This document shows positions 12,927 through 28,000 of a DNA stretch of 64,000 bases, in pieces. The translations under genes and the position numbers were made by a program. The notes under the pieces were generated by a model. The model was given only the letters and a program-made list of their open reading frames with translations, made no database searches and was not told where the DNA came from. The stretch spans positions 79,200,142 to 79,264,141 of the forward strand of contig CM049306.1 in the NCBI GenBank assembly GCA_026874595.1. The letters run 5' to 3'. The stretch is from Sipunculus nudus. Lineage: Eukaryota; Annelida; Sipuncula; Golfingiida; Sipunculidae. Every line of letters begins with the position of its first letter. The first letter of the stretch is position 1.

Positions 12927-15900
12927 AATTGCCTCCCTTGCTCCCTCCATCCCATTCTGTTGACAGGTACTATAAACTAGATACATTAGCTATAAATGTT
13001 GATGCAATTTAGAAATGTGAATCAACTGAAATATTCACAATCACATGTATGTTATACTGTAAATTTATAGTAACATTCGGAAACTTGGATTAAAATTATG
13101 TAATGAAAAAAAGGAATAAATGCAAATATTGTTAATTTTTTCTTGGCTCAGTAGAATGGGGGAAAAAATTATTTGCTTTGTTTCTCCAACTTTCTTTCTG
13201 TTTTAAATATTTAATGTTCATGAATAAACTTTTTTTTATAAGCAATGTTGAATTAAATTTCATATCCTGTATGTATATGCAAGGGTGTTGTAACTCTCAC
13301 CATCCCCTTCTTCATCCCACTGAGGCTTTGCTCCTTGGCACTGTGAACAATAGTTCTATGGCTATAGCATAAAATTTAATAATTAAAGAAAATATCTCTC
13401 TGAGATATATAACTCTGATCATAACACAACACCCCTCCCCCCCCCCCCCCCCCCCCCCATCAAGTCATTGCACCTGTGGAATGAGGACGTTATGACAACT
13501 GTATACATATCATAAAATTGATAAAAAAGGTTTACCAAATAAATTGGATCTCATCAGACAAATGTGTAAACTGTTGAACTGTCAACAGCTTATCAAAAAG
13601 GTAACCAATGGAAAGGCATGGTCAGGTCTCAAATATTATTTGCAACATTTTCTTCAATCATATAAACCAACCATGGCCCAGATTACCTCTTCCTCTCAAA
13701 CATTATCTACATTTCATCATATTTTTAAGATTTTAACCTTCCAGGTGGTTCAGTACTGTTGACCATTTGTCCATAGGTACCTATGTACATGCCAGAAATT
13801 ATGTCAATATTGTGTAATATGAAGATGTGAGGGGCATCAAAATAATGCACCTTGTCAAGACCGATCTTGTCAAGATATTATGTCATACAGTCACAAATTC
13901 ATAAATGCCCTCATCAGTATAGTTAATCATAACCTTTTATCTGTCAAATTGAACTCTTGCAGTTTTCCATACACTATAGATCCTTCAACAAATAGCCTTA
14001 TCATCATTATACCCCTGCTTAGCATACTGTCATTGCATTCATATTTGCTCAAATAAATTGCTTTTTTCAACCCCTCCCAAATAAATAAAAAATAAACCAC
14101 TATATTTTACTCCATATTAATCCATCAGTCAGGTTATTTCATATATCATTTACTCACATATTACATTATATTCCTTTATAAAACCCAACATGACCATGAT
14201 ATTCTAAGCTTTATCTACTCAATATAGTATCACAATGGTGATACATTTATAGTCCAATCAGGATCAGCTGAGCGCCGTGACCCATGGGTCCCTTGTTTTT
14301 CAAGTCTGGCAACCACAGTAGAAAGAATGGCCATAGTCCCAGCTTTCAGAAACTTGCTTGCAAAATATAACGGGGCATTTGAACTTCAAGTTCAAAGATC
14401 ATGGTCTAAAGTCATTTGTGGTCAAATTTTTATTTTTATCCATATTTTCAAATAATGTGCATATTTATGCTGATTTTTAATCATGGAATAAATGAAAAAA
14501 ATATCAGTTTGTAGTAAACACAAATACCCATTTCATCTGCAATAACTTTTAGGTTTCAGTCTTATGTATTGGCTCAAATGAGAATATGGACGCATCAGAA
14601 GGGTTGGATTTTGTATCATTCTCTGTATCTGAGAAAAACAAAGTTTTGCGGATACTATGTTTTTGACCAGGTGCTGCTACCACTGCTGCCGTTTCCAGAA
14701 TAGAACTCTGAGACCACTGGAATGATTTTTCTTAAACTTTACACCATTATTGAGTTGCATGTGAACTGATGCCAAATATTTTGTGTTGACCTCTGACTTT
14801 TCCTCTCTCCAGTGCATCCATCTGTGCATCTGTTTTGACACTTTAACCCTCAATATCTTCAGACTTATTTGACCAATCAGGCTAAAAATTTTGCACTAAT
14901 GTAGCTCTTGGATAGCTTTCAGGCTTGGGTCAAGTACATGTACTTGTACTTGGTACTTGTACTCAAGTACAAAATTTTCAGTACTTGGCCTTTACTTGTA
15001 CTTGGTACTTTTTACCAAGTGCAGTACTTGAAAAAAATGTACTTGAAAAATCAAGTACATTTCAAGAACTAGTCAAGTACATGTATTTCTGTAAAATTAT
15101 TTTGAATACTGAGCCACTTATCTACTTACCATAAACACAGCATTATGAGACCTCAGGCCAAACAGAAATCTTAGCACTATGTTTGACTGATAGACTCAGA
15201 CAGAACTGACACTAGACCTGTTTTGTGAGTTGTTCTGATGAACCAAAACTATACCTCAGTCCTAAACTGCTCAGATCCTCAAACCTGATTACATGAATGG
15301 CTTGTGGAAACACTACCCACTGAGTAGTTCTGCTGAGTAAGTTTGTCCCAGGTTACATCTGCTCATGCTCCAGGCTAATTAGCCATGGTAAATGAGCAGG
15401 TCTGGTTTGTAATGAGTAAATCTGGATTTGAGTTGTCACAGCTAAACTATACACAACCCTCAGGTGGACTGTTGAGCTGATAAGCTGAGAGTTTTACACA
15501 CCAATTCAAGCATCCACTGCACATTTTTCGTGTTCTGATATATGACTGTGTAATAGTGTATATAATATAAATATTTCTTATAGTATAAGTATTATTTTCA
15601 TAAACTATTACCAACTGCTGTGAAAGGCCATAAAAACTATCACCCTGGATTACCTAGAATAAAAAAAAAATCAGCAAAGTCAAGCAGCAGTTCAGGCATC
15701 AAAGCATCATTTCTTGTGTACTGATATATGACTGTGTAATCTAATACAGACAACGCCACGTATTTGCAAGTCAGTTAACAGAAAATGCCGCTTATTTGCA
15801 AAAAAAATCTGAAAACCAAAACCATTTCTTATATGTTATCATTAAAAACACGCCGCATAATTGGAAGCCTCATAATCGCAAACTTCCGATAAACGCAAGG

Positions 15901-18780
15901 GAAAATATGGGCAGAAAGGTAGAAAACTCATGTTAAATGCAAGTACTTCAATGAGTCTGTGAGTTATGTTTGTGTAATCCCAATAATGATCACCGGAACT
16001 CCAAAAGTAGCCGCTGTGATAACTGCTGGTGCACATGTGTACAAAGGATCTTAATCACCTTGTGCTCGGTGATGCAGTTCGATACGGTCAGAGCACACAT
16101 CTCTTTGAAGTGGGTTAACAATGGTAGGTTAAAAAAACATCACACATATTAAACACCTTGATCACAAGAGCAACTCTTAATTAGCTTGAGAAAATAAATT
16201 TATTTTCATATCGCCTATCACTGAGGGGATAATAACCATTAAAATGATGTATTGCACAGTATTGTACACAACACGGTTTTAGAGAACATTGCAAACAAAC
16301 GTGAACTGAATTTGTTTTATAAGTACAGACGAAGCTGCTTAATTCTGTTTTTTTACCGAGCACAGCTGAACTGCCTTCGGCAATCACCGGAATGCGGGCA
16401 TTGTGGTCACTCAACCTCTTACACTAAGGACTATTGTTCATATGAAAAACTCTTGCTTTCAATGAGGGATTTGACCCACGTGCGTAGTCAGTAAAAGAGA
16501 AAAACACATGTCTCTCGCTTTATGAAATGGAGAGTTCAACCCAAGAGGATTAATGACAAAACCTAATTCACGGTCCCAATTTCAGAAGAAAGGGCTGGGG
16601 TGGGGTTATAATAAAAAATGAGCCAACATTCAACATCTCAGTAAATATATCTCCCAAACCCCGGTAAAAAGCTTGGCATACATGGTTTATCAGCTAGTAG
16701 TGTATATAAATACTGAAAGGCCATCAAGACTGTCACCCTGGATAACCTAGAATAACAAAAAAAAAATAAAACTTTCAGCAATTGGAGCATCAACCCACCT
16801 TTTTTGTGTACCAGTACTAATATCTGACTGTGTAATGGTGTGTATAGTATAGGTAATTTTTATCAATAAATATTCAGAAAAATGGCTTTTTTATTTCTTT
16901 TTTTAATTAAAAGTACTTGTACTTTTACTCAAGTACAGACCCCTGTACTTGTACCCAAGTACATTGAAAAATTGTGTACTTGTACTTGTACTTGACAAAT
17001 TCTGAAGTACTTGTACTCAAGTACTGACCCCCTGTACTTGACCCTAGCCTGAATAGCTTTATAACATACACAAAAAAATGGTGACGCAACCTGCAACCAT
17101 TTTTGCACAGCATCCATCTGTTCATCTGCCTTGGGATAAAATCACTCATATCTCTGTAGTGGTTGGACTTATCCATCTGAAATTTTGCATGTGTATACAC
17201 CCTGGATAGCTTTCTTGATTTTATGACAGAATGCACCACCTACATTCACATTCAGGCTGCAGACATCAAGGCATGATTATTTTGCCCGGGTATAGATCTT
17301 ACATAGCTCTTTATCATACGCAAAACTGGTGGCGCTGTCTGTTTATCAGAGTGGGATCAAATCACTCATATCTGGACAGTGGTTTGACTTATCTGCCTAA
17401 AATTATGCATTTATATACATCTTGGATAGCTTTCTGGATTTTTTTTGGTAGGAGGCATCACCTACATATATGTTTACACTGCAGATATCCATGCTAATAT
17501 CTCAAGATTTGTTTGATGTTTCCCCTGAAATTTTGCTGTGTATAGATCTCACTTAGCTCTTTATCATACACAAAAAAAGATGGTGCAACCTGCAACCATT
17601 TATGCACAGCATCCGACTGTTTGTCTGCAGTGGGATAAAATCATTCATATCTCAGCAGTGGTTTGACTTATCTTTGTGAAATTTTGCATGTATATACATC
17701 TTGGATAGCTTTCTGGATTTTGTGGTAGGTGGCACCACCTACATTTATGATTACGCTGCACAAATCCATGCTAATATCTCAGGACTGTTTGATATATCCC
17801 CTTGAAATTTTGCATGTGTATAGATCTCACATAGCTCTTTATCATACACAAAATTGGTGGGGCCACATGCAACCATTTTTGCACACATTCTTCTGTTTGT
17901 CAAACTTTGCATATGTATACAACTTGGATAGCTTTCTGGATTTGTGGAAGGTGGTGCCACCTACATACACATTTAGGCTGCAGACATCCATGCTAACATG
18001 CAACACACCTCACTCTATTTCCCCTTGCCAATCAATCCATGCCTGACTTCACACATCCCACTCTGATTTCAGCAGATACACTTAATCGCTTGTCAACTGC
18101 CCATATTCCAGTTGTTGCATTTTATTGTTAAGCTCAACAGGTCAAGGTAAAAGATAATAAAAAAAAACAATGTAAGATTATGGAAAAAAAATTAAATTTT
18201 GACATCTTGACCTTGAACTTTTAAATTGAAAGTCTATTGACAGTGTACCTGTATGCCATGAGGCGTTGTCAGAAAATGATGAAAATATTTGCATCCTCGT
18301 AGAGCCTTATAGTGTGATCTCATTGAAGGATGTAACAGCACTCTGATAGCCAGTAAGCTGTTTGTATACTCTCTAATGTCTCTAGGGCTGGAATAGCACT
18401 AAATGACTAACAAAGCAATAACCTGTCCTTTATTATTTACATGCTCTGAATAAATTTCCTTTACCCTTTTGATATTGGAGTATTTCACTCCAGTGACATA
18501 TATTTTGTTTAATAAAGCTTTGCTGCTTTCTAATGAGTGATAAAATTTTTTAAATTTGAATCCTATAATGTCTCCAAGACAAGAAATCTGCAGCTGTCTT
18601 TTATAAGGCTGTAATGATCCTCCCGTGCATTGATACATTGTGATACAATATCAAATATTATACTGGTATCATACAGTGGCGTCAATTCTTCTTCCAGGGT
18701 GGGGGGGATGACTTGCCAACACACCTACATGTGTGTGTATATATATATATATACCTTTATGGCACCTGTATAACACGTTT

Positions 18781-18845
<65 letters not shown>

Positions 18846-18945
18846 TACAGTAAACTCATGAATGGAGCCCTTCTTTATATTGTATTCAAATCTATATTTT
18901 ATTTACAATATATATATATATACATATACATACACACGCACACAC

Positions 18946-19007
<62 letters not shown>

Positions 19008-22000
19008 CTCTGAAAAGTGGGGGGGATGATAACATTGACCACCCCCCCCCCCTTGCCAAAAAGTGGGGGGATATATACCCCCCATCCCCCCCTATATTGA
19101 TGCCCATGGTATCATAAGATGTCCCTGAATCAATATATTGATGATTTATGTACATCCAACTTTTAACCAGTGACATCAGATCAGGTATTTAATAGTAGTC
19201 TTTGACACAGCATATATAAGGCAAACCATTACTGACCAGAAATCTTTAAGTAGAATCTGATTTCCTTGGCTAATTGCCACATGATCAAACCAATTAAAAG
19301 GGCTGTTTCATGATTCTTTATTCTTTATAAGCATGATGAGGCCAACTTAAAGTGTGATTTAACTCCAGAAAGAGAGTAGAGAAAGGACTTGGAATCTGCA
19401 CTCTAATACCTCTACATGTAAAGTATTATGTATCATATTGTGAATGAAGTATCACAACCCATAGTGTATCTTGAGAAAATGTTAAATAATCAATAATACA
19501 TCACAATAATCTTATAATAATTGTTTAATTATATTTAATAGCCAGCAGATTCTAGAATACATTTTTACTTTTTTATTCATTTATATTTAGATAACTTTTG
19601 ATATTATTTGAAATTTTTCTTTTTATAAAATCCAGAAGAATAACACTGTTCTCCTTCCTGAGGATAATTAAAGATAAACTATTTATATTTTTTCACTGAC
19701 AGGTGGCTACATAGCTGGTAAGGCCAGTGTGGAGGATTTTTGTGTTTCTGGTAGCAGTTTCACAAACTCTTTTGGACCTGTCCTCAACTACCATGACCCA
19801 ACCCGCAGTGCGGGTGGATCAAGTTCTGGCTGTGCTGTACTGGTATGTTAAATAATGCAACACATTGTCATATATATATATATAGATATATTAATATCTG
19901 TCATTATAATACAATGGCAACGGATACTTTATTCAATTTACAGTATTATTCTAGATTGAGTTCACAGAATAGTATTTATCATTATGATTCAAATCAATAT
20001 TAATAGAAAACAAGGATATTATGCAGTAATTAAAAAAATTTTTTTGAAGAAAAGTGATATTTGTAAATATCAACAGAATTGTCTTGATGATAATGTTAAG
20101 TCACCAATAAATACATACAGAGTTCAGTGATTATGTCCCAGGTAATAGAAATTAAATCAAGATGTAATCAGAAACATAAAAAACTGCTAGAATTGTTTTG
20201 CTAGGTTAAAATCTACCTATTAACCACCCCATCCGATGTCACCTCCAGTACAGAACAATCCCCTGTCACTGATCAATAGCTCTATAATAATTTAATAGCC
20301 TTGACAATGGGACAGAACCTTTGAATTAAACTCTTTATGATGTAAGAGATTACCTCCAAATTTAATGGATTGTTTCTTGGGTGTTTTCTTAACCCTCCAC
20401 AAAATTTCAGCAATCTGTACAGAACTCTTTTGCGTAAATTTGCTAACAGACAAACTGAGGATAAAGTATAATACCTCTAACCCCCTGCAGTTATAAAATG
20501 TTTGTACTAGGTATTTTGAAACAAAATCTACTTTGAACATTCTAAACATTGAGTAAATACAAGTAAATCTAGAAATGTGCATCCCAACAGATACATGCCT
20601 CCACCATGGGAGCACATTTTTCAAAAATGTTCTGCAAACACACACTGGACTCCGTCACTTCAAGGTGCTGGGTGCTTGAATGTGACCTAATCATGTTGCG
20701 GGCCACACTGATGAGGCCAGAAATTCTATGCATTCACTTTTTGCCCATATTCTCAGGTTCATTCAGGCATAAGTGACCTACATTTGTGAATATTCCTTGA
20801 TCACACTACAGAATCCAAAGAAGATGCTGGATCAACACCAAAATCTAATCATTTCTTCCTCGGCCCATTAAGGAAATGCTCTGAAAATTTAACTTTTATG
20901 TTTTTTCAACACTGTGAGCAGACATTATATTACAAACTTCAATTGCTTGTCAGGTCATGCCATCTAGTGTACATTTGATAAAACATTATTATGCCCCCCC
21001 CCCCAGGGGAGACATGTTTTTTTCAGTGCCATCGTTAGTCGTCTTTGTTGTCAATGTCGTCTGTAGGATATCTTGTGAACGTGATAACTTTTGAAGGACC
21101 ATATATTGTCCTCAAAAATTTTAAACACTCATTGTTCCTACAAAAGTCTCGGACAAGTTTGAAATCTGGTGACTTTGACCTTCAACTTTAAGGTCAAATC
21201 TGCCGAAATATAAAATTATTGTGAACCTCATAACTTTTGAAAGGCTTTACATTTTGTCCTCAAATTTGGTACACAAATTGTTCCTACCAAGTTCTTGGCC
21301 GAGTTTGAAAACCAGTGACCAAGACCAGGATCTTCAAGGTCAAATCAGGCGAATTATTGTCATTGCCTTGTGAACCCTTCTGAAGGGCTGCATATTTCCT
21401 CCAAAATTTTAAACACTCATTGTTCCTACTCGGATGAGTTTGAAAATGGGTGACCTTCGCCTTCATCTTCAAGGTAGAATCTGCTGAAATGTAAAATTTT
21501 GGGACCCCATAATTTTTTAACCGCTTCACATTTCTCACCATGTCTTTATTGATACAACCTATATGCAGTGAGGGGAGGCATCTGTTTTTGCAAGTGCGAA
21601 AACAAGCCAATCTAGTAACTCGATGATTACATACTAAATGTAATCAATTACGATTACAATTACTATTAAAATGTGTGATTACGATTACATGGAAATATCC
21701 ATGTTATTGGTCATGATTACAATTACTTTTACAAGTAATCATGATTACAAGTATAAAATAATTAACAAATAACACAAAAAAATGTGTGGTATTCTTTATT
21801 GATATGTCACTTAAAAGTAATGGGCTGTGAAGTTAAGCTGGAGTCAGTGCACTAGCTCTCATATGTAAATGATCAGCTGATATGCTGTCTACTTTTAACA
21901 TACAACAGTGTCTAAAGCTTTGGTTGTAGTTAAGTTGAGGAGATTGTTACATTTACTGAAATGTAATGCACCCATCTCTTCAGTTTCTTTCATTCTTCCA

Positions 22001-25000
22001 TTTTCTAGAGAGAGTTTACTGTATATAGAAGTATTGAACTGGCTAAATTTCTGTTCTCTGATTATTTAGACAGATTCATGTTTGCAGTCACCAATAGACA
22101 TGATGTTGTACAAATATACCTGGCCATAGTGGTGCATGTTTGGGCAGTTCAGCACTGTATACCTAGATACTTGTTTTACATGTTACATAACATGGCCAAG
22201 AGAGAAGAGCACCAGCATGATTACCTGTGACCTAGTAATAGTCACTGCATGGGCTGTATCTGGCTGTGTCACCAGCTGGATATAACTAAACCCACTAAAC
22301 ATAAGTGTACTCCTCATGGACCTGTCAAAGAGCAATGGCTAGTTTAGATCACTGCATGGGCAAACAGTTAGCTACAAAGAAGCCATACTCTTTTGATATC
22401 AGTCATTCTCTGTGTACACCTCCCAGACCAAGTACTGGACTCTCTCTGTAGTTCCATACCCTATCCTCTTTTCAGTTAATCAGCTGATCATTACTAAACA
22501 GGATTAACCTGACCACTGACCACATCTTTGTCAAATATAAGGTGTGAAATGTTGCAAGCCAATACTGTCCTCCAGTTCAGTATATATATATGCATGTAAA
22601 TGGAAGATATTGGGCCGGGCCTATTTATTTTCCCCATTAAAATTTAAAAAATGATCGTTTCAGGTATAATACATTGTTATATGCATTTGAGCCATGTAAG
22701 CCATTGATTTTGTAGGACAAGATATGGTACAAAGCTAGGGAATTGTTAATGGTTATGCATGCATGGACAATTAATCATGACTAGGTTTTAAATCGTTGCT
22801 CATATACTAATGAGGTAATTTGCAAGGGAGGTAAGTGGCAGGTGAGTAATGCCTGGCTCATTAAAACTGCTAATTTTTGCAATACCTGTTACGCAAGTGA
22901 GAATAGCTTAGAACTTTATAGTGAGCACTTATCCATGGTCTTAAATAAAGTTATGATGGCCATACTAAACATGATGTAAATTGAATTTAATTATCTACTT
23001 TTAGTTTTAAGTGAATATTAGTTTAGTGAATATCAGTGTATTTATAAATAAATAAAACCATCTTAAAGAGAAACAGTGAAAAGTAATTAAAGTGACCTAT
23101 GTTACAATTATTTTTTCAATGATGATGATTACGATTACAATTACCCTGCTCTAAAACCAGATGTAATCGATTATATTTACAATAACCTTCTAAGATGGAA
23201 CCGATTGTAATTGATTAAGATTACTAATTACAATTACCCCAACCCTGGAAGTAATAGGAGGTAAGACATATTACTCTTGCCATTTGCCTTTAAATATCAG
23301 TACTATTACAGCTCAGTTTTATATCTTTTATATTATGATTACTTTGATAAGCTGAAAATTTGAATTACTATATATCATATCATTTCGGCAGTTGCTTTAG
23401 GTAAAGACCTAGACACACCTATCACACAGGCTATATAAGTTCCTGCACTTCCATTACATGCTCACTGACATGGACGGACACATCTATGGGAGCTATTTCT
23501 CTGTCACTGACTGACGGACCTACTGGTACCATAACATTTGCTTTTGTTCTTGCATTTAGTAATAAATATAAATTATATTAAATTTAAATGTAGCACTTTA
23601 TGGAACTTTTACTCAACAATTCTGATCATTTCAATGGAGCCTGTAATCTTCATTTCCAATTTAGTGCTTTTTTCAAGTCAATTCAACTTCATTCATTTTT
23701 CACTACAAATCATATTCAATTCTGAATTGACCCCATGCCCAGTCTTAATTTTGTCAGTTTAGTACATTTACAAACAGTGACACCACAATTAAGACCAAGT
23801 TGGAGGCTACATGGGCAAAGTGGTCTGATTTTGGGGGGTGGTCTAGTTTAAATATGCCTTGAAATCCTTTTCTAGGTTTGCATATGACAAAACTAATAAA
23901 AACCTAAGTAAAATTATTTTTTTACCTTATAAATTAGCTCCATTTAAGCTAAATTGTGGTAATAAGCAAATGAATTATCAGTGAATTAATAATTTGAAGT
24001 AGAAGTCATTCAATTAAATAAATAAAATTAACAATAAAGTCACCAGTAGGCCTATCAGGTATTATTTAAAATACATTAACCTGAACCTTCAGGCCACATA
24101 TGATAATGTACCATTTACCCTCTAGAGGACACTACTAGAGAACAGAAGTGCTTGATAAACTTCCTCATAATATAGGTATGCCCCCTGTGTTTGTTAAGAT
24201 TGTTCATTACTTTTTGTGCAGAAAAATATCTACATTAATATTATGTGGTTGGTTTGGCTGCCACTGGTTGATTCAGGAAAGTTAAATGATTGTTTGAAGA
24301 AGAAGAAGAAGAAGTTTATTCGACATAAAATTGTACATATCCATATATTGTATATTCAATTGTTTATCTTTTCGTTTTTACTATGTCAGGAGACTGTTGT
24401 AAGGATTTTTTTTTCCGCTGACACAACAGCCACCTGAAAACATTTGGTATAAGAAAGTATATATAACTATATAAATATGGATGATTGAACATGTTTGATA
24501 CATTTACAATGAGATGATAATAATTGTTTACAAAAATAGTGAAGGAGATTGAAAGAATTAATGGGTATTTATATGTTTGTTTGTTAATGGAGGAAAGGAA
24601 AAAACAACGAAAAATTCTAATTTTTGTTACAGATGTAGCAGTTTGTTTGTGTGCAATTTTCTTTGTATGTATTTATAAAATGTTGTTTGGTGTAATTAAT
24701 TAATCCTTGGAGGCTGTGGGTGTAGATTTTATCAGCAATGTTATGGTCTGTTTCATTTATGACTTTTGGTATTTTGTTCCTCAGACTATCGTCTGCTATT
24801 TTGGTTCTTGTTTTATTTGTAGCTAGGGTGTCTTTGTGTCTTGTGTTGTGTCTGTGCGTCATGTTTCTTGTCGATATATTAAACGTTAGGAAGAATTTTG
24901 GAAGTGCTGCATGACAATAATTATAATAAAATTTTATTATGTTTAATTTGAAAATATTTTTTTTTTTTGTTTGAAACACGGCTAGTGTACTGTCTACCAA

Positions 25001-28000
25001 ATTTCAGTATAATTGTATTTAATCAAGGTGAATGATTGAAACTTATGTGCTTTGACTAATTTTGAACATTTTGTTTTCATTTTCTCTCGCCAGGTGGCAG
25101 CTGGGGAGGTAGACATGGCCATAGGTGGTGACACTGGTGGCTCCATTCGTTTGCCTGCTTGTTGGAATGGGGTGGTTGGTCTGAAACCTACTTTTGGACT
25201 AGTACCTGTAACAGGCAGCATGTTAATAGAACCTACACAGGACCACTTGGGACCAATTACTAAAACTGTGCATGACTGTGCCTTAATGCTGGAGGTATGT
25301 CTCGAATTTAAATCACAAATTCTAAAAATAAAGTCTTTCTTTATATATTTATATAGTGAATTAATTTGTTATACCAAATATGCTGGCAGCGCTTTGTTCT
25401 ATAAACCATGATTTATTAAGAGTAAAACAGTCTTTTTCAAAACCCTTAATTGTGGCATTTTATTTGCAAATCAAATTCTGGTCCAAACATGATTGTATTT
25501 TGGTATCAATAGCAATATTTTTTCAAATGCTTTTAATGTTAAGTTAATTTACTCTGAAAAACATGTAAAAATTATCCTTTTTTAGTATCCTATCATATGA
25601 AATATATTATAAAAATAAAAAGTACATTTACATCCAGACACACTAGACCAGACAGCTTTTAAAAGTGTTTTCTGTATTTCTGTACTCTAACACAGGTGAT
25701 AGCTGGATATGATGAGCTTGACGGGAGACAGCATCCAGGGATCCAGGTGAAGGAGTACTCAAAGATGGTGAGCTTTCCTCATTGTATCCGCCAAAACAAA
25801 GTTTTGCGGATACTATGTTTTTGACCAGGTTCCGCCGCCACCACCGCCGCATTCGTTTCTGGAGAACAACTCTGAGACTACTGGATAGATTTTTCCGAAA
25901 CTTACACCAATTATCGGGTCACCTACATTCACATTCATGCTGCAGACATCCAAGCTCATATCTCGGGAACCATTCGACCAATAAGGAAAAAAAATTTACA
26001 TAAATGTAGCCCTTGGATAGCTTTGTAACATACACAAAAATGGTGGAGCCACCTGCAGCCATTTTTGCACAGTGTCCATCTGTTTGTCTGCCTTGGGTTA
26101 AAATCACCCATATCTCTGCAGTGGTTTGACCAAATTACCTGAAATTCGGCATGCATATACATCCCGCATAGCTTTCTTGATTTTATGACAGGTGGCGCCA
26201 CCTACATTCACATTCACGATGTAGATATTCATGCTTATATCCGGACTCATTCGACCAATCAGGAAAAACATTTTTACACAAATGTAGCCCTTGGATAGCT
26301 TTATAATATACACAAAAATGGTGGCGCCACCTGCAGCCATTTTTGCACAGTGTCTATCTGTTTGTCTGCCTTGGGTTAAAATCACCCATATCTCTGCAGT
26401 GGTTTGACCAAATTACCTGAAATTCGGCATGCATATACATCCCGCATAGCTTTCTTGATTTTATGACAGGTGGCGCCACCTACATTCACATTCACGATGT
26501 AGATATTCATGCTTATATCCGGACTCATTCGACCAATCAGGAAAAAACATTTTTACACAAATGTAGCCCTTGGATAGCTTTATAACATACACAAAAATGG
26601 TGGCGCCACCTGCAGCCATTTTTGCACAGTGTCTATCTGTTTGTCTGCCTTGGGTTAAAATCACTCATATCTCTGCAGTGGTTTGACCAAATTACCTGTA
26701 ATTCGGCATGTGTATACATCCTGGATAGATTTCTTGCTTTTATGACAGGTGGCGCCAGCTTCATTCACGTTCAAGCTGCAGACATTAATGCTTATATCTC
26801 CAGACTGGTTCGACCAATCAGAAAAAAAAATTTTACACAAATGTAGCCCTTGGATAGCTTCATAACATACACAAAAATGGTGGCGCCACCTGCAGCCATT
26901 TTTGCACAGTGTCCATCTGTTTGTCTGCTGTGGGATAAAATCACTCCTATCTTTGCAGTGGTTTGACTTTTCAACCTGAAATTTTGCATGTGTATACATC
27001 TTGGATAGTTTCTCGTTTTAATAACAGGTGGCACCACCTTCAATCATGTTTACGTGGCAGACATCCATTCTAATAAGTAACACATGTAACTCTATTTCCA
27101 CTTGCCACTCAATCCATGCCTCACTTAACCCGTCCTACTCTGATTTGGCGGATACAGTCGCTTGTCCACTACCCATATTCTAGTTTAATCCAGGACTTGA
27201 GGAATAAATCTTAATTTGCTACTTATTGCATATTCATGTTGGATTAGTAGGTCAGTATATCTGCATCACCCTATCATTAGCTGTCCACCATGTGCTTTAA
27301 TTGTTTCTGTTGAGGCACCACCTGTCTATTGGTATATATAAGAGATAAGAATACAAATCTTAAATTCACACTTCCTTTCTAACTTTGAAGCATGTATGAA
27401 TAGCCATGCTGGTTCATTGTATGTAGAAATGGAACATGAATAAACAGAAAAGGTTTGTTCACTGCTGATGGGCAGTGAACTGACTTTTCCAAGCAGTATA
27501 CTTATATTCCATCTCTGAAGGATGACATTAGCCATATTCAGCTGGTACTTTTACAAGAGTTAAATTAAGCTCCTCAACCCCTCCACAGCAACCAAGCATG
27601 GTACATGGAAATAGACCAGTTGAATGAAGTCCAGTAAAAACGTCTGCTGCTGACCATTAATGTAGCTGCAGATGGTGAAGCAACAGTTTTTTTTTTAATC
27701 TCCTGAAGTCCACATTGATCCAATCACTCAAAAAAGAAATTGAGGAGTCCATTTTTATAGGCCACCATATATATGAAAACCTTGCTTGCCTGGCAGAAAA
27801 GTTTGGTTTATTTTGGCCAGTTCCCCACAAGTTATAAGCACATTGATATAAACAAAATGAACAGCTTGTGTGTTAGATTGGCATTGTCAAGCATATATTT
27901 CAAGGGATAAATTTCCAGTTTTCTTGACATTTCAAGTCTGTCCACTCTTGAGCATGGATTACCTGAGACTGCTTTAGTTTCAAGGGATTGATTCACAGGT

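Larger units (their letters stand above)
10325..14300 (+). repeat. AGCTCAGCTGA...GACCCATGGGTCCCTTGT repeat, copy A
   Basis: Starts TTTTTAGCTCAGCTGACTATAA, continues into GTCCGTCCGTC-rich sequence and ends TCAGCTGAGCGCCGTGACCC-ATGGGTCCCTTGT. About 600-bp internal units recur (landmark ACAGTTAGATGTCCCC near 10490 and 11122). The same ends occur at 32597-34453 and 38346-39549. Other repeats may be nested inside. No open frame resembles a transposase. Confidence 0.65.

Noticed and set aside
12680-12986. Low-complexity frames on both strands
   Set aside because: They are translations of a CT microsatellite.
16925-18046. Frames of about 70-105 codons on both strands
   Set aside because: They overlap the ends of the hAT-like insertion and repeat units, and similar frames arise wherever those repeats occur.
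25919-27043. Several 60-112-codon - strand frames sharing similar peptides
   Set aside because: The shared peptides come from the ~280-bp tandem units of a repeat, are closed by stops in each unit and match no family I know.
25783-27183. Helitron identity for the TGTATCCGCC elements
   Set aside because: A terminal hairpin is present, but the inverted ends at both termini and the absence of a recognisable CTRR end argue against it.
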